Assembly: GCA_039707465.1 (NCBI GenBank)
Contig: CM077643.1
Coordinates: forward strand, 40,726,105 to 40,790,104
Reading direction: 5' to 3'
DNA from: Rhabdophis nuchalis
Lineage: Eukaryota; Chordata; Lepidosauria; Squamata; Natricidae
Length of the DNA: 64,000 bases
Part shown: positions 54,020 to 64,000 of the stretch, in pieces
Numbering within the stretch: position 1 is the first letter of the stretch
How the letters are laid out: every line of letters starts with the position of its first letter
Made by a program: the position numbers and the translations under genes
Notes under the pieces: generated by a model
What the model saw: the letters and a program-made list of their open reading frames with translations, nothing else
Told to the model about the DNA's origin: nothing
Databases searched by the model: none

Positions 54020-57000
54020 CTATTGGGGAAGAAAAAAGAAAATATATTTATATATTTAACATTACAAAATCAAGTCCTTTTCATAGGAAAAATATGCAAA
54101 CTAAAAAAAACCCCACAATTTAAATAAGTGTTAAAGAGCTTGTTGTCGTTATGAGGAAAATGGGATGCAGGAGTATTACATATATTCACCATCTTCATAT
54201 ATATGTGTGTGTGGGTGTGTGTGTGTGTGTGCAAGTAAAAACCTAATCATCATCATCATCATCATGAATGCTGTAATGTGAAGGGTAGAAAATGTCCAAA
54301 GATTAGGTGTTTTCTTGAGGGGAGGAACACCTATAAAATTCTCCCTTCAACTCATCTCTTCACTGCCTTTTTCTATAATAGAGCCTAGCAAAAGACAATA
54401 GTACAGGAAACTCAGAACAGAAATGGCCAAATATTACTCCAATATCATGAAAATGGGTAAGGCAGAAAATGCTTTCTGGAACAAATTCTTGGCCTCCAGG
54501 TTATGCTTTTACTGCCATAAAGAGTTTTGGCTGAGGAAGAGAGCAGCAATTTATCCTTGAAGATTTGAGTTGAAATAGCTCTATTCTCTAGAATCAAGGA
54601 TCTAATAAACAGTTACGATAACAGCTCTGAGGACCCTGTCCACTTCCTCAAATGCAAGAGTCAAACGGCTCCCAGATAATCAGGTGAGTCTCTAATGCAC
54701 GGGTGTCAAACTCAGTGTCATGTGACATATCGCAACATTTTTTCCCTTTGCGGAACTGGGGTGGGTGTAGCCTGCATGTGACGCATCTGACCTGCAGGCT
54801 ACCAGTTTGACATGCTCCATGCTCAATAGATCTGCTCCAAGTTGAGAACGGATCCAAGCAATTTTGTCTGTTATATCCTTGACAAATTCCTCCACATGAT
54901 TTCCTAGTTGCAACTGAGGAATTGAAGACTGCATGTGTATGCTGATGGAATTTGGGAGAGTATATGTTCTGGTTAGGCTGGGATTCTATCTTTTCTCCTT
55001 TTCTTTTTTGAATGCCATCTCAAGACAATGGGAAAAGGATGTTGCCATTGTTGAACTGAATGAAACAGAGGTCATGGGAGGGGCCTGTGTGTGTCATGTT
55101 TGTTTGGTGTGGTACTTGATGCTTGAGAAGAGTGTGAATTGATCAACTACAAGCTTTTACTCAGCTTGGAAGCTTTTTCTGCTAAACTGGATATCAGGCT
55201 GAACAGAGAGGGAAGTCCTGTCTCTGTCAAAATGTACAGTATGCCTTGTGAGTAAATGGCAGCTAATGGGCTGTCTCTCCAGAAATGCTTCAGCAGTGAA
55301 TATCAGAGACCTCACAAGGACAGCCACCTATTCCTGATATCATCCTTTCTCGAGTCATTTCTCTTGTGTACCTATTTCTTCATAAGCTCAGCCTCCCCTT
55401 GGACGCTGCAAAATTTGCCTGCACTATGCCTGTTAGCTGCAAGGCCAGGACAAGAGGGAGAAGAGAATGTGGTATTTCCAGAGGAAGATTTGCTTTTACA
55501 GACTGCGCTTTATAGTTTGCTGAGACCTGTTGTGAGCCAAATAACGAAGTAGCAGGATGGAAATAAGGGTGATTCTGCATTACATACGTAAAGTTATGTT
55601 TGCAAATTCAAAAATATGGAGTAGTTCCCAAATAGATAATTGCCTTACAGGGAAAGGATTCTGTAAAGATAGAAGTTACTAGAAGAGTAAGAAAGAAATA
55701 GCTTAGTTGGATTCATTAAGATCTAGAATTTTATCTAGAATAAGATCTAGAATGGCATCAAATGAATACCTAAGCAACATTATTACTCAATCACAAAAAA
55801 CGTCTAACTCAATGGTTCTTAACCTGTGGGTCAGGACCCCTTTGGGGGTCAAACGACCCTTTTACAGGGGTCACCTAAGACCATTGGAAAACAATAACTT
55901 CGATGGTCTTAGGAACCCAGACACCATTTTTATGGTTGGGGGTCACAACATGAGGAACTGTATTAAAGGGTCACGGCATTGGGAAGTTTGAGAACCACTG
56001 GTCTAACTCTAGAATAGACATGCTGTCTATCCACATTCCCATAAAACTAAGCTTTATTTATTTTTGCTAGGAAGCCCTCTGAAACCCTAAATGATCCAAT
56101 GTTTTGTGCCACCATCTTTATTAATATAATCACCATGTTCTTTTTGCTTTCAGAGAAAAAAAAGAAATGCAGTCTTTGGTTGTAAATAGTCTTAAAGTAC
56201 TGATGATATAAATGCAGTTCAAGTAAATCTCCCTCTTCCTTTTTTCAGGTTTTTTTAAAAAATATTTATCATAGCAAGGATAAGGTGTTTTTTTGTTGTT
56301 GTTGTTTTTAGAAAAAGACAACTGAATAGCACTTTGGAGCATTCTTACACGATATCCCATTTGCACTGAAGTAGCAAAGTAAGGGAGAACTCAGTTTTTG
56401 TTTAACGTAAGATTTAATTGCTCCCAAAGTGACATGAAAAAAAGCACAAGAAAATACAACTGAACAGGAGCAGTTTAGATAATAAACTGAGAAGTTTATT
56501 ACCAGTTCGGGGTTCCTTCATCGGATGACAAACAGTCCATTGGTTTTGGTGTGGATCATACCGTTCAATGCTGGACAAATGAGAAACACCATTGTGCCCT
56601 CCAACTACAAAAATGAAGCCCAACATAACCCCAACACCGAAGTTTATTCTCTTGTCTGCCATGGGTGCAACTGATTCCCAGGAGTCCTTGTTGGGATCAT
56701 AACGTTCCACACTGCAGATGGAAACAAACAACAGCATTTAATGATCGGAGTTTCTACTGATTACTGCAAGTTAGTACGGTAGTTGCTTTCATGAGGGATA
56801 ACCAGTAAGTTGCAATTCCCACATGAATGCAGCTTCAACGGCCTCTTGAGATAGTCTAATACAAATTATAGTCAAGGGATTTTGATAGCACATGAAACTC
56901 TACAGTCAAGATGGAAATCAGGGAGCAAAAGGAAGGAAAGGATTGAATATGGCTTAACGTATAAAACAAATCAACTATTTTTTAAATCAATGAATGTATG

Positions 57001-60000
57001 ACAATTATACAATTGAGGCAGTGGTGTGTTCCGGATCGCAGTGCAAACAGTACGGTGCAACGGGGCCCGGCGTCCACCTCCTGCGACGCTCTGCAACACC
57101 TCCGCAACGCTCCAGCTGCTCGGTGGAGCATCGTGCAGGCACCGTATGCTCTGTGCGCCTGCGCGGAAGCACTCAAATACAGGTAAGGAGGGTGGGTACC
57201 CCGTGCTCCTGGCAGGCACCAGTACGCCCGTACTGGGATGTACCGCCTATAACCCACCACTGAATCAAGGAGATAAAGGGAAGTATAGCATCTAACCACA
57301 ATACAAAAAAATCCCCTAACCCTAGATTAATGGGATTGAGTTGTGTGTCCTTTTGATGATTAAAATATAGGTAGCCCTTGACATCTAACAGTTCATTTAG
57401 TGAGCGTTTGAAGTTACGATGCCATTGAAAAAGTAGCTTATGACCAGTTTTCACACTTATGACCATTACAGCATCTCCATGGTCACATGATCAATATTCA
57501 GATGCTTAGCAACTAACTCATATTTCTGGCGGTTGCAGTGTCCTGAAGTCATGTGATCTCCGCCTGTGGCATTCAATCAAAGTCAATCAGGAAACCAGAT
57601 TCATTTAACAACCGTGTTAGTAACTTAACTGCTGCAGTGATTCACTGAACAAGTGTGGCAAGGAAGGTCATAAAAGGGGGCAAAATTCACTTAACAACAG
57701 TCTCGCTTAACAACAGAAATTTTGGGATCAATTGTTGTCATTAAGTCAAGGACTACCTGTACCACAGACATTTCCACATATAGCAAAGAAAGTATAAAAC
57801 AAAGCTAAAAAATATGTAAAAAGGTAGAATAATATGTAGAAATGTAGAACAATAAAGAGACTCAAACAATTGCCTGTAGCAGAGTAAATGCAGGAAAATT
57901 TTGTATCTGATGTCGCTCAAACAAACAGGGCTGCCTGGTTTTGCGCTACATCCATCTCCTGCCGAGACAGACCATCATGGATAGGATTCTATACATCCAT
58001 TTCCGAGATTATCCCCCTCCCAAAACAAACAAACACATGTGCAGTCATATGAACATCACAACTCTCTTTTGTTCTTCTCCCTGCAAAATTTCTATGAACT
58101 GCAAAAAACCAGGGCATTTGTCTAAATGCCTTTCCACTGGGTTTCTATAACAGTCCAGAAGGAATGAAAAGGAACTACCTTTTTTCCTATGATCTTTGAA
58201 AAAGAAGAACAGAACAGAATAACAGAGTTGGAAGCAACCTTGGAGGTCTTCTAGTCCAGGCAGGAAACCTTATACCATTTCAGACAAATGATTGTCCAAT
58301 CTCTTCTTAAAAACCTCTAGTGTTGGAGCATTCCCAACTTCTGTAGGCAAATTGTTTTACTCGTTAATTGTTCTAACTGTCAGGAAATTTCTCTCTCTGT
58401 TCCCAGTGTGCGCATGCGCAGAGCTGCCAGAAGGCAAAAACAGTTAAAACAGAAGGATTGACTTGGGAGGAAGGTTTGGAGGTGATTGGCTCCTCCCATA
58501 GGACATAAAGGAGGAGCAAAGGGACCTGGGCCTTTTCAGGAAGCAACTTGGTTCATGCTGGTCAGTTACCTTCTGAAAATACATTTGGACTTGTTGCTCC
58601 GTGTGGCCTAACTGCCAATTAAGTCTTTGGTCAGAACACTTGGTATTTTCTCATTCTCAAAAATAGCTCAACAAGCTAATGCTATCCCATTTTTAAAAAA
58701 AAAATGCAGTCAATGGTCTGTATATAATGCTGGAACCCCACCCCAAAGGAAAAAAAACCCTGACATTTGGGAAACACAAACCTTTCTTTCTTCAAACAGA
58801 CCATAAATTATGGTAATGCATTGACTTCCAGAGACTCCTTCATTTCATTCATGAACTTTCAAGCTGTCTTAGTATTAATCACATACAAATTACATATTAA
58901 TTTGTGCTGTTAGGTGACTGTGGTGTTATTTTTCTACAATAGGAAAGAAACTTGAACATTATACTGCAGCAGTGTTATTCTATGTTTGGATGGTCTTTAC
59001 ATAACCAAGTTTTGATTACCGTATTTTTTGGCGTATAAGACGCACCTTTTTCCTCTAAAAAGAGGCTGAAAATCTGGGTGCATCTTATACTATTTATTTT
59101 ATTTTTATTTTTTCAAATTTATACCCCGCCCTTCTCCTTGCAAGGACCCAGGGCGGCGCACAGGCAATATTAAAAAACCATACAAAATTACAAAAATACA
59201 TTATTAAAAAACTATTAAATTATATCCCGTGCTAAAACCCTTATAAAACCTTAAGAATTTAAAATTTATACAAATAAAAGTCAGAAACGGGGGGTTATGC
59301 TAGGCCGACTTGTTGGAATAAATACGTTTTAAGACGCTGGCGGAAGAGGCGGAGGTCCAAGGTGGTGCGTAGATCGGGGGGTAGGTCATTCCAGAGGGCT
59401 GGGCCCGCCACAGAGAAGGCCCTTCCCCTGGGCGTCGCCAACCGGCATTGCCTGGCCGACGGTACCCGGAGAAGGCCCTCTCTGTGGGAGCGGATTGGTC
59501 GAAGGGATGTATGGGGCAGAAGGCGGTCTCGTATGTAGCTAGGCCCCGAGCCATGGAGCGATTTAAAGATGGTCATCAGCACCTTGAAGCGCACCCGAAA
59601 GGCCACAGGTAGCCAGTGCAGCTCGCGCAGGAGAGGTGTTATGTGGGATTGCCTTGAGGCACCCATAATCACCCGCGCGGCCGCATTCTGGACTAACTGT
59701 AACTTTCGAGTGCACCTCAAGGGGAGCCCCATGTAGAGAGCATTACAGTAGTCCAGCCGGGATGTCACGAGTGCTTGAGTGACTGTCGAATACAGCATTT
59801 TTTGCCTCCCTAAACCCCACCCCCTTCACCAAAATGGCTGTTCCTAGCCTCATGGAGGCTTCCAGAGAGCTCCTGGGGGCTAGAGAGGGCAGAAATTATC
59901 CTAAATTGGGCCTCCCCCCCCCCGCAGCACTCTATAAGCCTCCATAGGGCTATGCATGCAATTTATTTGACACAAAAATAGCCCGTTTTTGGGGTAAATG

Positions 60001-61862
60001 GGCGGGTTTTTTGCTCATTTTTCACCCTCCACCCCCCACCCCCAGGAGCACTCTGCAAGCCCCCCCAAGGCTAGTCATACTTTTTATTTGAAGAAAAACG
60101 GCCCTGTTTTCATGGAGAAATTAGCAGTTTTGGAGAGGTTTGCAGAGTGCAAAAACACTTTCGGAAAGCTCTTTTGGAAGGCTCTTTAATTGTTTCTGTG
60201 CCAGGAGAAACAAAGTCTTAAGGTTTGTCAGCAATTTCCTTCTCCAGGACATGGATAAATACACCTGGAAACATCGACCTACCTACCTACTCTCTCTCTC
60301 TCTCCCTACCTACTGTATTTCTATCTCTATCTCTATTCCTTTATCTACCTACCTACCTACACACACACTCTCTTTCTCCCTACCTACCTACTGTATTTCT
60401 CTCTCTATATTTCTCTCTCTTCCTTCCTTCCTACCTACCTACCTACCTACCTACCTACCTACCTACCGTATTTCTCTTTCTTTCTCTCCCTCTCTATCCC
60501 TCTATCTACCTACCTACTTTTTTTTGTAATTTGCCTCTTCAAAACCTTGGTGCGTCTTATAGTCCAGTGCGTCTTATACTCCAAAAAATACGTTAAGTTT
60601 TAGAACAATTTTAACTTCAGATTTAACTTTTTATTAATGAGGATTGCCTATCAAAAGTGCAGAATGGATTGTGTTAGTGTGAAATGACACAAACCTCTAT
60701 TGTAGTAGGCAATTTGCACTCTAATTTTGTATGTGTTTAATATGGGGAATTTTTGCTTTAATTTAAACCAGCAGACATATAGGGAAAATTACCAGGCTGT
60801 GTTCACATTATGTTCTTACCATAGTTAATTTAACTATTATTTTCCTAACACTTTAGAAAATTGCATTAACATAGCACACTCAACAATAAACAAGCCCCAA
60901 GCGCATTTACACAACACACTTGCAAAAAATGTGTGTACTGTTATCTCAGGAATACTAACCCCAGGCTACAATAATGAAATTATTTTGCTCTGTACAAGGC
61001 TGGAATATCATATAATTAATCTTACATCATCAACTAGTTGCTTTCATAAAGGGAGTTTTTAGTTAGAATGAACGCTTGGTTTTCTGACATGTGTGCAATA
61101 AGTACCACAGTATGATTTTAGACCTAACCAAATATATGTAATTTCTTGAAAACAAACAAACCACAAGTATAATTTTAACAAACAATCCCAAGAAATTATT
61201 TAGACAAATTACCTAAAGCATGAATTATGAAAGCTTTGTTACATTGGGAATAATTCATAAGGTAGGAGAGAGGGTCCTGCATAATATTATTCTGCTTGTA
61301 TACCACCCAGAGTCGCTTTTCATGAGAGGGTGGCCATATAACGATATGATCAGATCAAATCAATAAATGTATAACCGCAACTACAATAATAAATTGCCAA
61401 GCTTAAACATGCACTTGCCTGTTCATATGAGCCGGACCATAGCCCCCAATGGCATAAATCATTCCATCTAAAACAGCTGCAGCAAAGCAACTCCGGGTTT
61501 TGTTCATTGGTGCAACAGGCTGCCACTCCTTCACCTTTGGAATATACTTCTCCACGGATTGCAGGTAGGACTGCCCATCATAACCTCCCAAGGCATAGAT
61601 TTCTCGTGACAAAACCGTTACGCCCAGAGTACTTCGGCTCTCATTCATGCTCTCAATCGACGTCCAAGTATTTGTATCAGGGTCCCAGCACTCCACAGAG
61701 CTTTCATGCTTCCGATAATTGATGCCTTGACACATGTGGGTTGCAATTCCTCCTATTACGTAGATTTTCTGATCAAGGGCACAGATTCCAAATTCATAGC
61801 GAGGAACACTCAGAGGTGCTAAGCCTATCCAAGAGTCATTCTTAGGAAAATACATCTCAACA
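53856..61862 (-). CDS. KLHL28: KLHL28, Kelch-like protein 28, C-terminal three exons (partial)
   Basis: KLHL28 is a BTB-BACK-Kelch protein of the family that supplies substrate adaptors for Cullin-3 ubiquitin ligases. The exons 61862-61419, 56711-56503 and 54019-53856 join in frame (444 + 209 + 164 nt) and encode about 271 residues, roughly the last half of the 571-residue human protein: the Kelch beta-propeller. The repeats show the diagnostic YVIGG, YALGG, YAIGG, FVVGG and YVVGG strands followed by spaced W residues. The BTB and BACK exons lie beyond the right edge. The first intron in the window starts with GC rather than GT. No frameshifts or stops were seen. Confidence 0.93.
54195..54266. 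repeat. (GT)n and (ATC)n microsatellites
   Basis: A GT-rich run (54202-54231) is followed by ATC repeats (54247-54266) in the last KLHL28 intron. Confidence 0.9.
54698..54817. mobile_element. hAT MITE fragment (GTGTCAAACTC family)
   Basis: It starts CACGGGTGTCAAACTC and ends AGTTTGACATGCTCC. It is related to 20942-21317. No clear target duplication. Confidence 0.6.
55810..56000. mobile_element. SPIN-like nonautonomous hAT element, 191 bp
   Basis: It is flanked by GTCTAACT at 55802-55809 and 56001-56008 (perfect). It starts CAATGGTTCTTAACCTGTGG and ends GAGAACCACTG. The ACCCCTTTGGGGGTCAAACG and CCTAAGACCATTGG segments match, from memory, the short SPIN elements known to have moved horizontally among tetrapods, squamates included. 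It lies in the last KLHL28 intron. Confidence 0.85.
56503..56711 (-). CDS. KLHL28: KLHL28 penultimate coding exon, Kelch repeats
   Basis: It encodes [59 protein letters not shown] and [11 protein letters not shown] (209 nt, phases fit both neighbours). The acceptor is CATCTGCAG and the donor GTAATA. Confidence 0.95.
57019..57262. mobile_element. hAT element (CAGTGGTGGG family)
   Basis: It is flanked by AATTGAGG (57011-57018) and AATCAAGG (57263-57270), 6/8 identical. It ends with CCCACCACTG and is related to 17598-17905. Confidence 0.82.
57368..57762. mobile_element. Mariner-like MITE
   Basis: It starts TAGGTAGCCCTTGACATC and ends GTCAAGGACTACCTGTA. It is the same family as 19273-19662. Confidence 0.8.
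58204..58398 (-). mobile_element. CR1 3' end
   Basis: On the minus strand it reads [17 protein letters not shown] sequence and ends TCCAACTCTGTTATTCTGTT. It is 5'-truncated. Confidence 0.85.
58399..58640. mobile_element. Possible solo LTR
   Basis: It is bounded by TGTTC and GAACA, an LTR-style terminal inverted pair. Inside are a GCGCATGCGCAG motif, a GATTGG box and CATAAAGGAGG. No matching target duplication was found. Confidence 0.35.
59084..59786 (-). mobile_element. L2 LINE 3' fragment nested in mariner-type element
   Basis: The minus-strand frame (59798-59295) encodes [40 protein letters not shown] and [20 protein letters not shown], uninterrupted. The 3' tail ends near 59084. Confidence 0.95.
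60275..60520. repeat. (CTAC)n / (CT)n compound microsatellite
   Basis: Alternating CTAC and TCTC runs. The Leu/Ser/Thr-rich ORFs here are artefacts. Confidence 0.95.
60594..61418 (-). other. KLHL28 intronic DNA
   Basis: No exon is recognised. A retroposon-like tail (CCACCCAGAGTCGCTTTTCA, then a GTGGCCATATAA-type end) lies at about 61300-61370. Confidence 0.45.
61419..61862 (-). CDS. KLHL28: KLHL28 exon with Kelch repeats; GC donor
   Basis: It encodes [80 protein letters not shown] and [12 protein letters not shown]. The acceptor is TTTTCTTCAG. The exon ends AACAG and is followed by GCAAGT, a GC-type donor. The next exon begins with T to complete the Ser codon. Confidence 0.95.
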
Positions 61863-62366
61863 CTGAAGAAAACAAAACAAAAAACAATCATGAGGCAAAA
61901 CGGAATTTCAATATATCACAAGTTGATATCCCAAATGGAATTAAACACTTTTATCCTGTGTCTCTTCATTACCAACAGATTTTTTACAATGCTGGTTTGA
62001 GTTGCTCGATACTGAACCATCTTCTAAATGGACCCTTATGCATAAAAAACATTGTAATTGAATTAATGTTTTGTGTTAAGCCATATATGGTTGGGTTTGG
62101 CCTTAATGCTTTGGGCAAACTAAGCCTTGTGGCTTATAAATAATAGCTAGGTTTTAGCAGCTAAGTGTGATCTCTTTGGTATATTCATCAAACTAATTAT
62201 AAACAAACCACTGTTCAGTGTGAGGTATGCAACCAGTTTCTAAATCATAAGACTTGGAAAGAAATTCAGGATAACAAATATGAAAAATAATTTTACTTGC
62301 AATATTTATTTATATGAAACTAAACTAAGACTGCAATCATTTGATTTGTTCTGAGAACACATAGGG

Positions 62367-62858
62367 CAGTAATGGCTAACCTTTTTGCTATCGCATGCCA
62401 AAAGCAGGGGGAGCACAGGGTGGGTCATGTGCAGGCATGCCCACACCCATAATTCTATGCACGTGACCCCTGCCCTCACCCTACTTTTGGTGCGCGATGG
62501 ACCCGTTTTTCACCCTCCCCAGGCTCCAGAGGCTTTCTAGGAGCCCGGAGAGGGTGAAAACGCCCCCCCCCCCCGAAGCTTCAGGAGGCTTCCCTGAAGT
62601 CTCTGGAGGGTGAAAAACGGCCCAACACACAAACCCGAAGTCCTTCCCCAAACTTCTGGTTTGCATGTTGGGTTGTTTTTCGTCTTCTGGAGTCTTCCCT
62701 GAAGCCTCTGGAGGAAGAAAAATGGCTGAAATGAAGGCCGAAGACAGCTGGTCAGTGCGCACGTGCACACTGGAGCTCACAGGGCAACGCCTCGCGTGCC
62801 CTAACAAATGGCTCCATGTGCCACCTGTGGAACGTGTGCCATAGGTTCGCCATCACGG
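62367..62858. mobile_element. hAT element (CAGTAATGGCTAACC family)
   Basis: It is flanked by ACATAGGG (62359-62366) and ACATAGGA (62859-62866), 7/8 identical. It ends with GGTTCGCCATCACGG. Confidence 0.9.
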
Positions 62859-63294
62859 ACATAGGAGATACTTTCACACAGTATTCTTGTGATCACAACA
62901 CTTTATATCACTCAAACTTTACCAAAGCAGAGCTTTATTGTTTTGAAAAACAGTTCACCTCCTTAATGAAAAGATTGCTCATCAGAACTGAAAGGCCCTA
63001 AAAATATGGTCACTAATGGAGATGAAGGCAGATGAAGGCTGATTTAGGCTGATTTGATTGTGTTGCTGTTGCCATGGGAGTGGATTTTTTAATGGGTTAT
63101 TATATGGTGGGTGTTTTCCAATGTTATAAAGCCACCAGTGTCACCTATGTATGAGTTGGGTGGCTATATAAATTTGTTTAGTAAATACATAAAATTTAGA
63201 TTTGGCTAAATGAGCAAAGTTTGGAGAGTGAAGCCTTCCTAGCTAGTTTCTCCATCTATCTTTCACAGTCTTTCAATTTACTGCTGCTCTAAGA

Positions 63295-63510
63295 CAGTGG
63301 TCGGCAAACTCATTAGTCAAAAGAGCCAAATATCAACAATACCACGATTGAAATTTTTTTGAGAGCCAGAAGGTGTGGCCTGTTTTGTGGGAGTGGCTCG
63401 GAAGTCATGTGACCGGGTGGGCGTGGCCAACTTGGAAAATGTGGTGAAATTCACTTAACAACGGTCTTGCTTAGCAACCAAAATTTTGGCCTCAATTGTG
63501 GTCATAAGTT
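63295..63510. mobile_element. hAT left end joined to mariner-like MITE fragment
   Basis: 63295 begins CAGTGGTCGGCAAACTC. From about 63431 the sequence is the mariner-like family (AATTCACTTAACAACGGTCT, ending GTGGTCATAAGTT). Both lack their other ends. Confidence 0.6.
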
Positions 63511-64000
63511 CTCTTTCATCTCTGTCCCACTTTCTTTTTCTTTCTTTTCTTTCTTCCCTTCTTTCCCTTTCTCTCTCTTTCTGTCCCTCTCTATCTCTCT
63601 CTCTGAGTCTGTCTGTCTCTCTCTGTGGCTCTTTATCTCTCTCTCCCTCCCTCCCTCTCTGTCTCTTTCTATCATTCTCTGAGTCTATCTGTCTGTTTCT
63701 CTCTGTGGCTCTTTATCTCTCTCTCTCTCTCTCTCTCCCCCTCCCTCCCTCCCTCTCTGTCTCTTTCTACCATTCTCTGTGTCTGTCTGACTCTCTCTCT
63801 CTGTGGCTCTTTCTCTCCCTCCTTCCCTCCCTCCCTCTGTCTCTTTCTGTCATTCTCTCTCTTGTGTCTGCCTTTCTTTCCTCCCTCCCTCTTATCTGTG
63901 TCTCTCCCCTCCCTTCCTGTCTCTCTCTGTCATTCTCTCTGTGTCTGTCAGATTCTGATTCCCTCCCTCCCTCCCTCCCTCCCTCTCCCTCTCTCTCTCT
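63511..64000. repeat. CT-rich pyrimidine tract to the window edge
   Basis: About 490 bp of C/T-rich plus-strand sequence with TCTG, CTCC and TTTC units, in loose higher-order repeats of CTCTGTGGCTCTTT. Confidence 0.95.

Larger units (their letters stand above)
59019..60593. mobile_element. Mariner-type element with nested L2 and microsatellite
   Basis: The left end CCGTATTTTTTGGCGTATAA then GACGCACC and the right end GCGTCTTATACTCCAAAAAA then TACG are inverted, with TA on both sides. The body resumes after the L2 (59787: GAATACAGCATTTTTTGCC). A CTAC/TC-rich repeat occupies about 60275-60520. Confidence 0.85.
61863..64000 (-). other. KLHL28 intron continuing off the right edge
   Basis: It contains the hAT 62367-62858, a retroposon-like tail at about 63105-63190, a hAT fragment at 63295 and a CT-rich tract. 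No upstream exon was found. Confidence 0.6.

Noticed and set aside
60140..60596. Leu/Ser/Thr-rich ORFs
   Set aside because: Translation of CTAC/CT microsatellites.
1..64000. CRISPR array, bacterial operon or phage content
   Set aside because: No regularly spaced identical repeats with unique spacers; spliced genes, SINEs and LINEs make this vertebrate nuclear DNA.

Overview
This is vertebrate nuclear DNA, almost certainly from a squamate reptile and plausibly a snake. The evidence is the repeat mix: tRNA-headed Sauria-type SINEs, CR1, L2, L1 and RTE-BovB LINEs, Penelope-like pieces, many short hAT elements with 8-bp target duplications, and a SPIN-like hAT. The species cannot be resolved from the sequence. 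All calls come from reading the sequence; no database search was run.

Two host genes are present, both on the minus strand. TMX1 (ER thioredoxin-related transmembrane protein 1) is complete: eight coding exons between 41351 and 28332 join in frame to a 288-residue protein, with exon 1 in a CpG-rich promoter island (about 40960-41700). KLHL28 (BTB-Kelch protein) is partial: its last three coding exons (61862-61419, 56711-56503, 54019-53856) encode most of the Kelch propeller, and the 5' exons lie beyond the right edge.

Layout. 1-3060: a CR1 fragment inside an L1 5' end, next to a 149-bp near-perfect inverted repeat full of CCAAT boxes, a 17-bp hairpin and a hammerhead-like motif. 4137-5089: a Penelope-like insertion split by an L2. 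7620-9870: one old CR1 body cut by five later insertions. 11.4-17.9 kb: hAT, L2, BovB and an L2 with an intact 840-codon EN-RT frame. 18-26.5 kb: SINEs, hAT and mariner-like MITEs, and CR1. 28.3-41.7 kb: TMX1 with L2, SINE, L1, MITE and microsatellites in its introns. 41.7-49.6 kb: an intergenic block of LTR remnants, nested L2/CR1, and an L1 with an intact 5' end and 16-bp target duplications that lacks ORF2. 49.6-64 kb: KLHL28 3' region and introns with MITEs, hATs, a mariner-type element carrying an L2, and pyrimidine-rich tracts.

The two genes have no obvious functional link. Most of the rest is transposable-element history, and the layering is legible from target duplications. The most unusual features are the inverted CCAAT-box structure at 1964-2704 and a hammerhead-like RNA motif found in two different elements with compensating stem changes.
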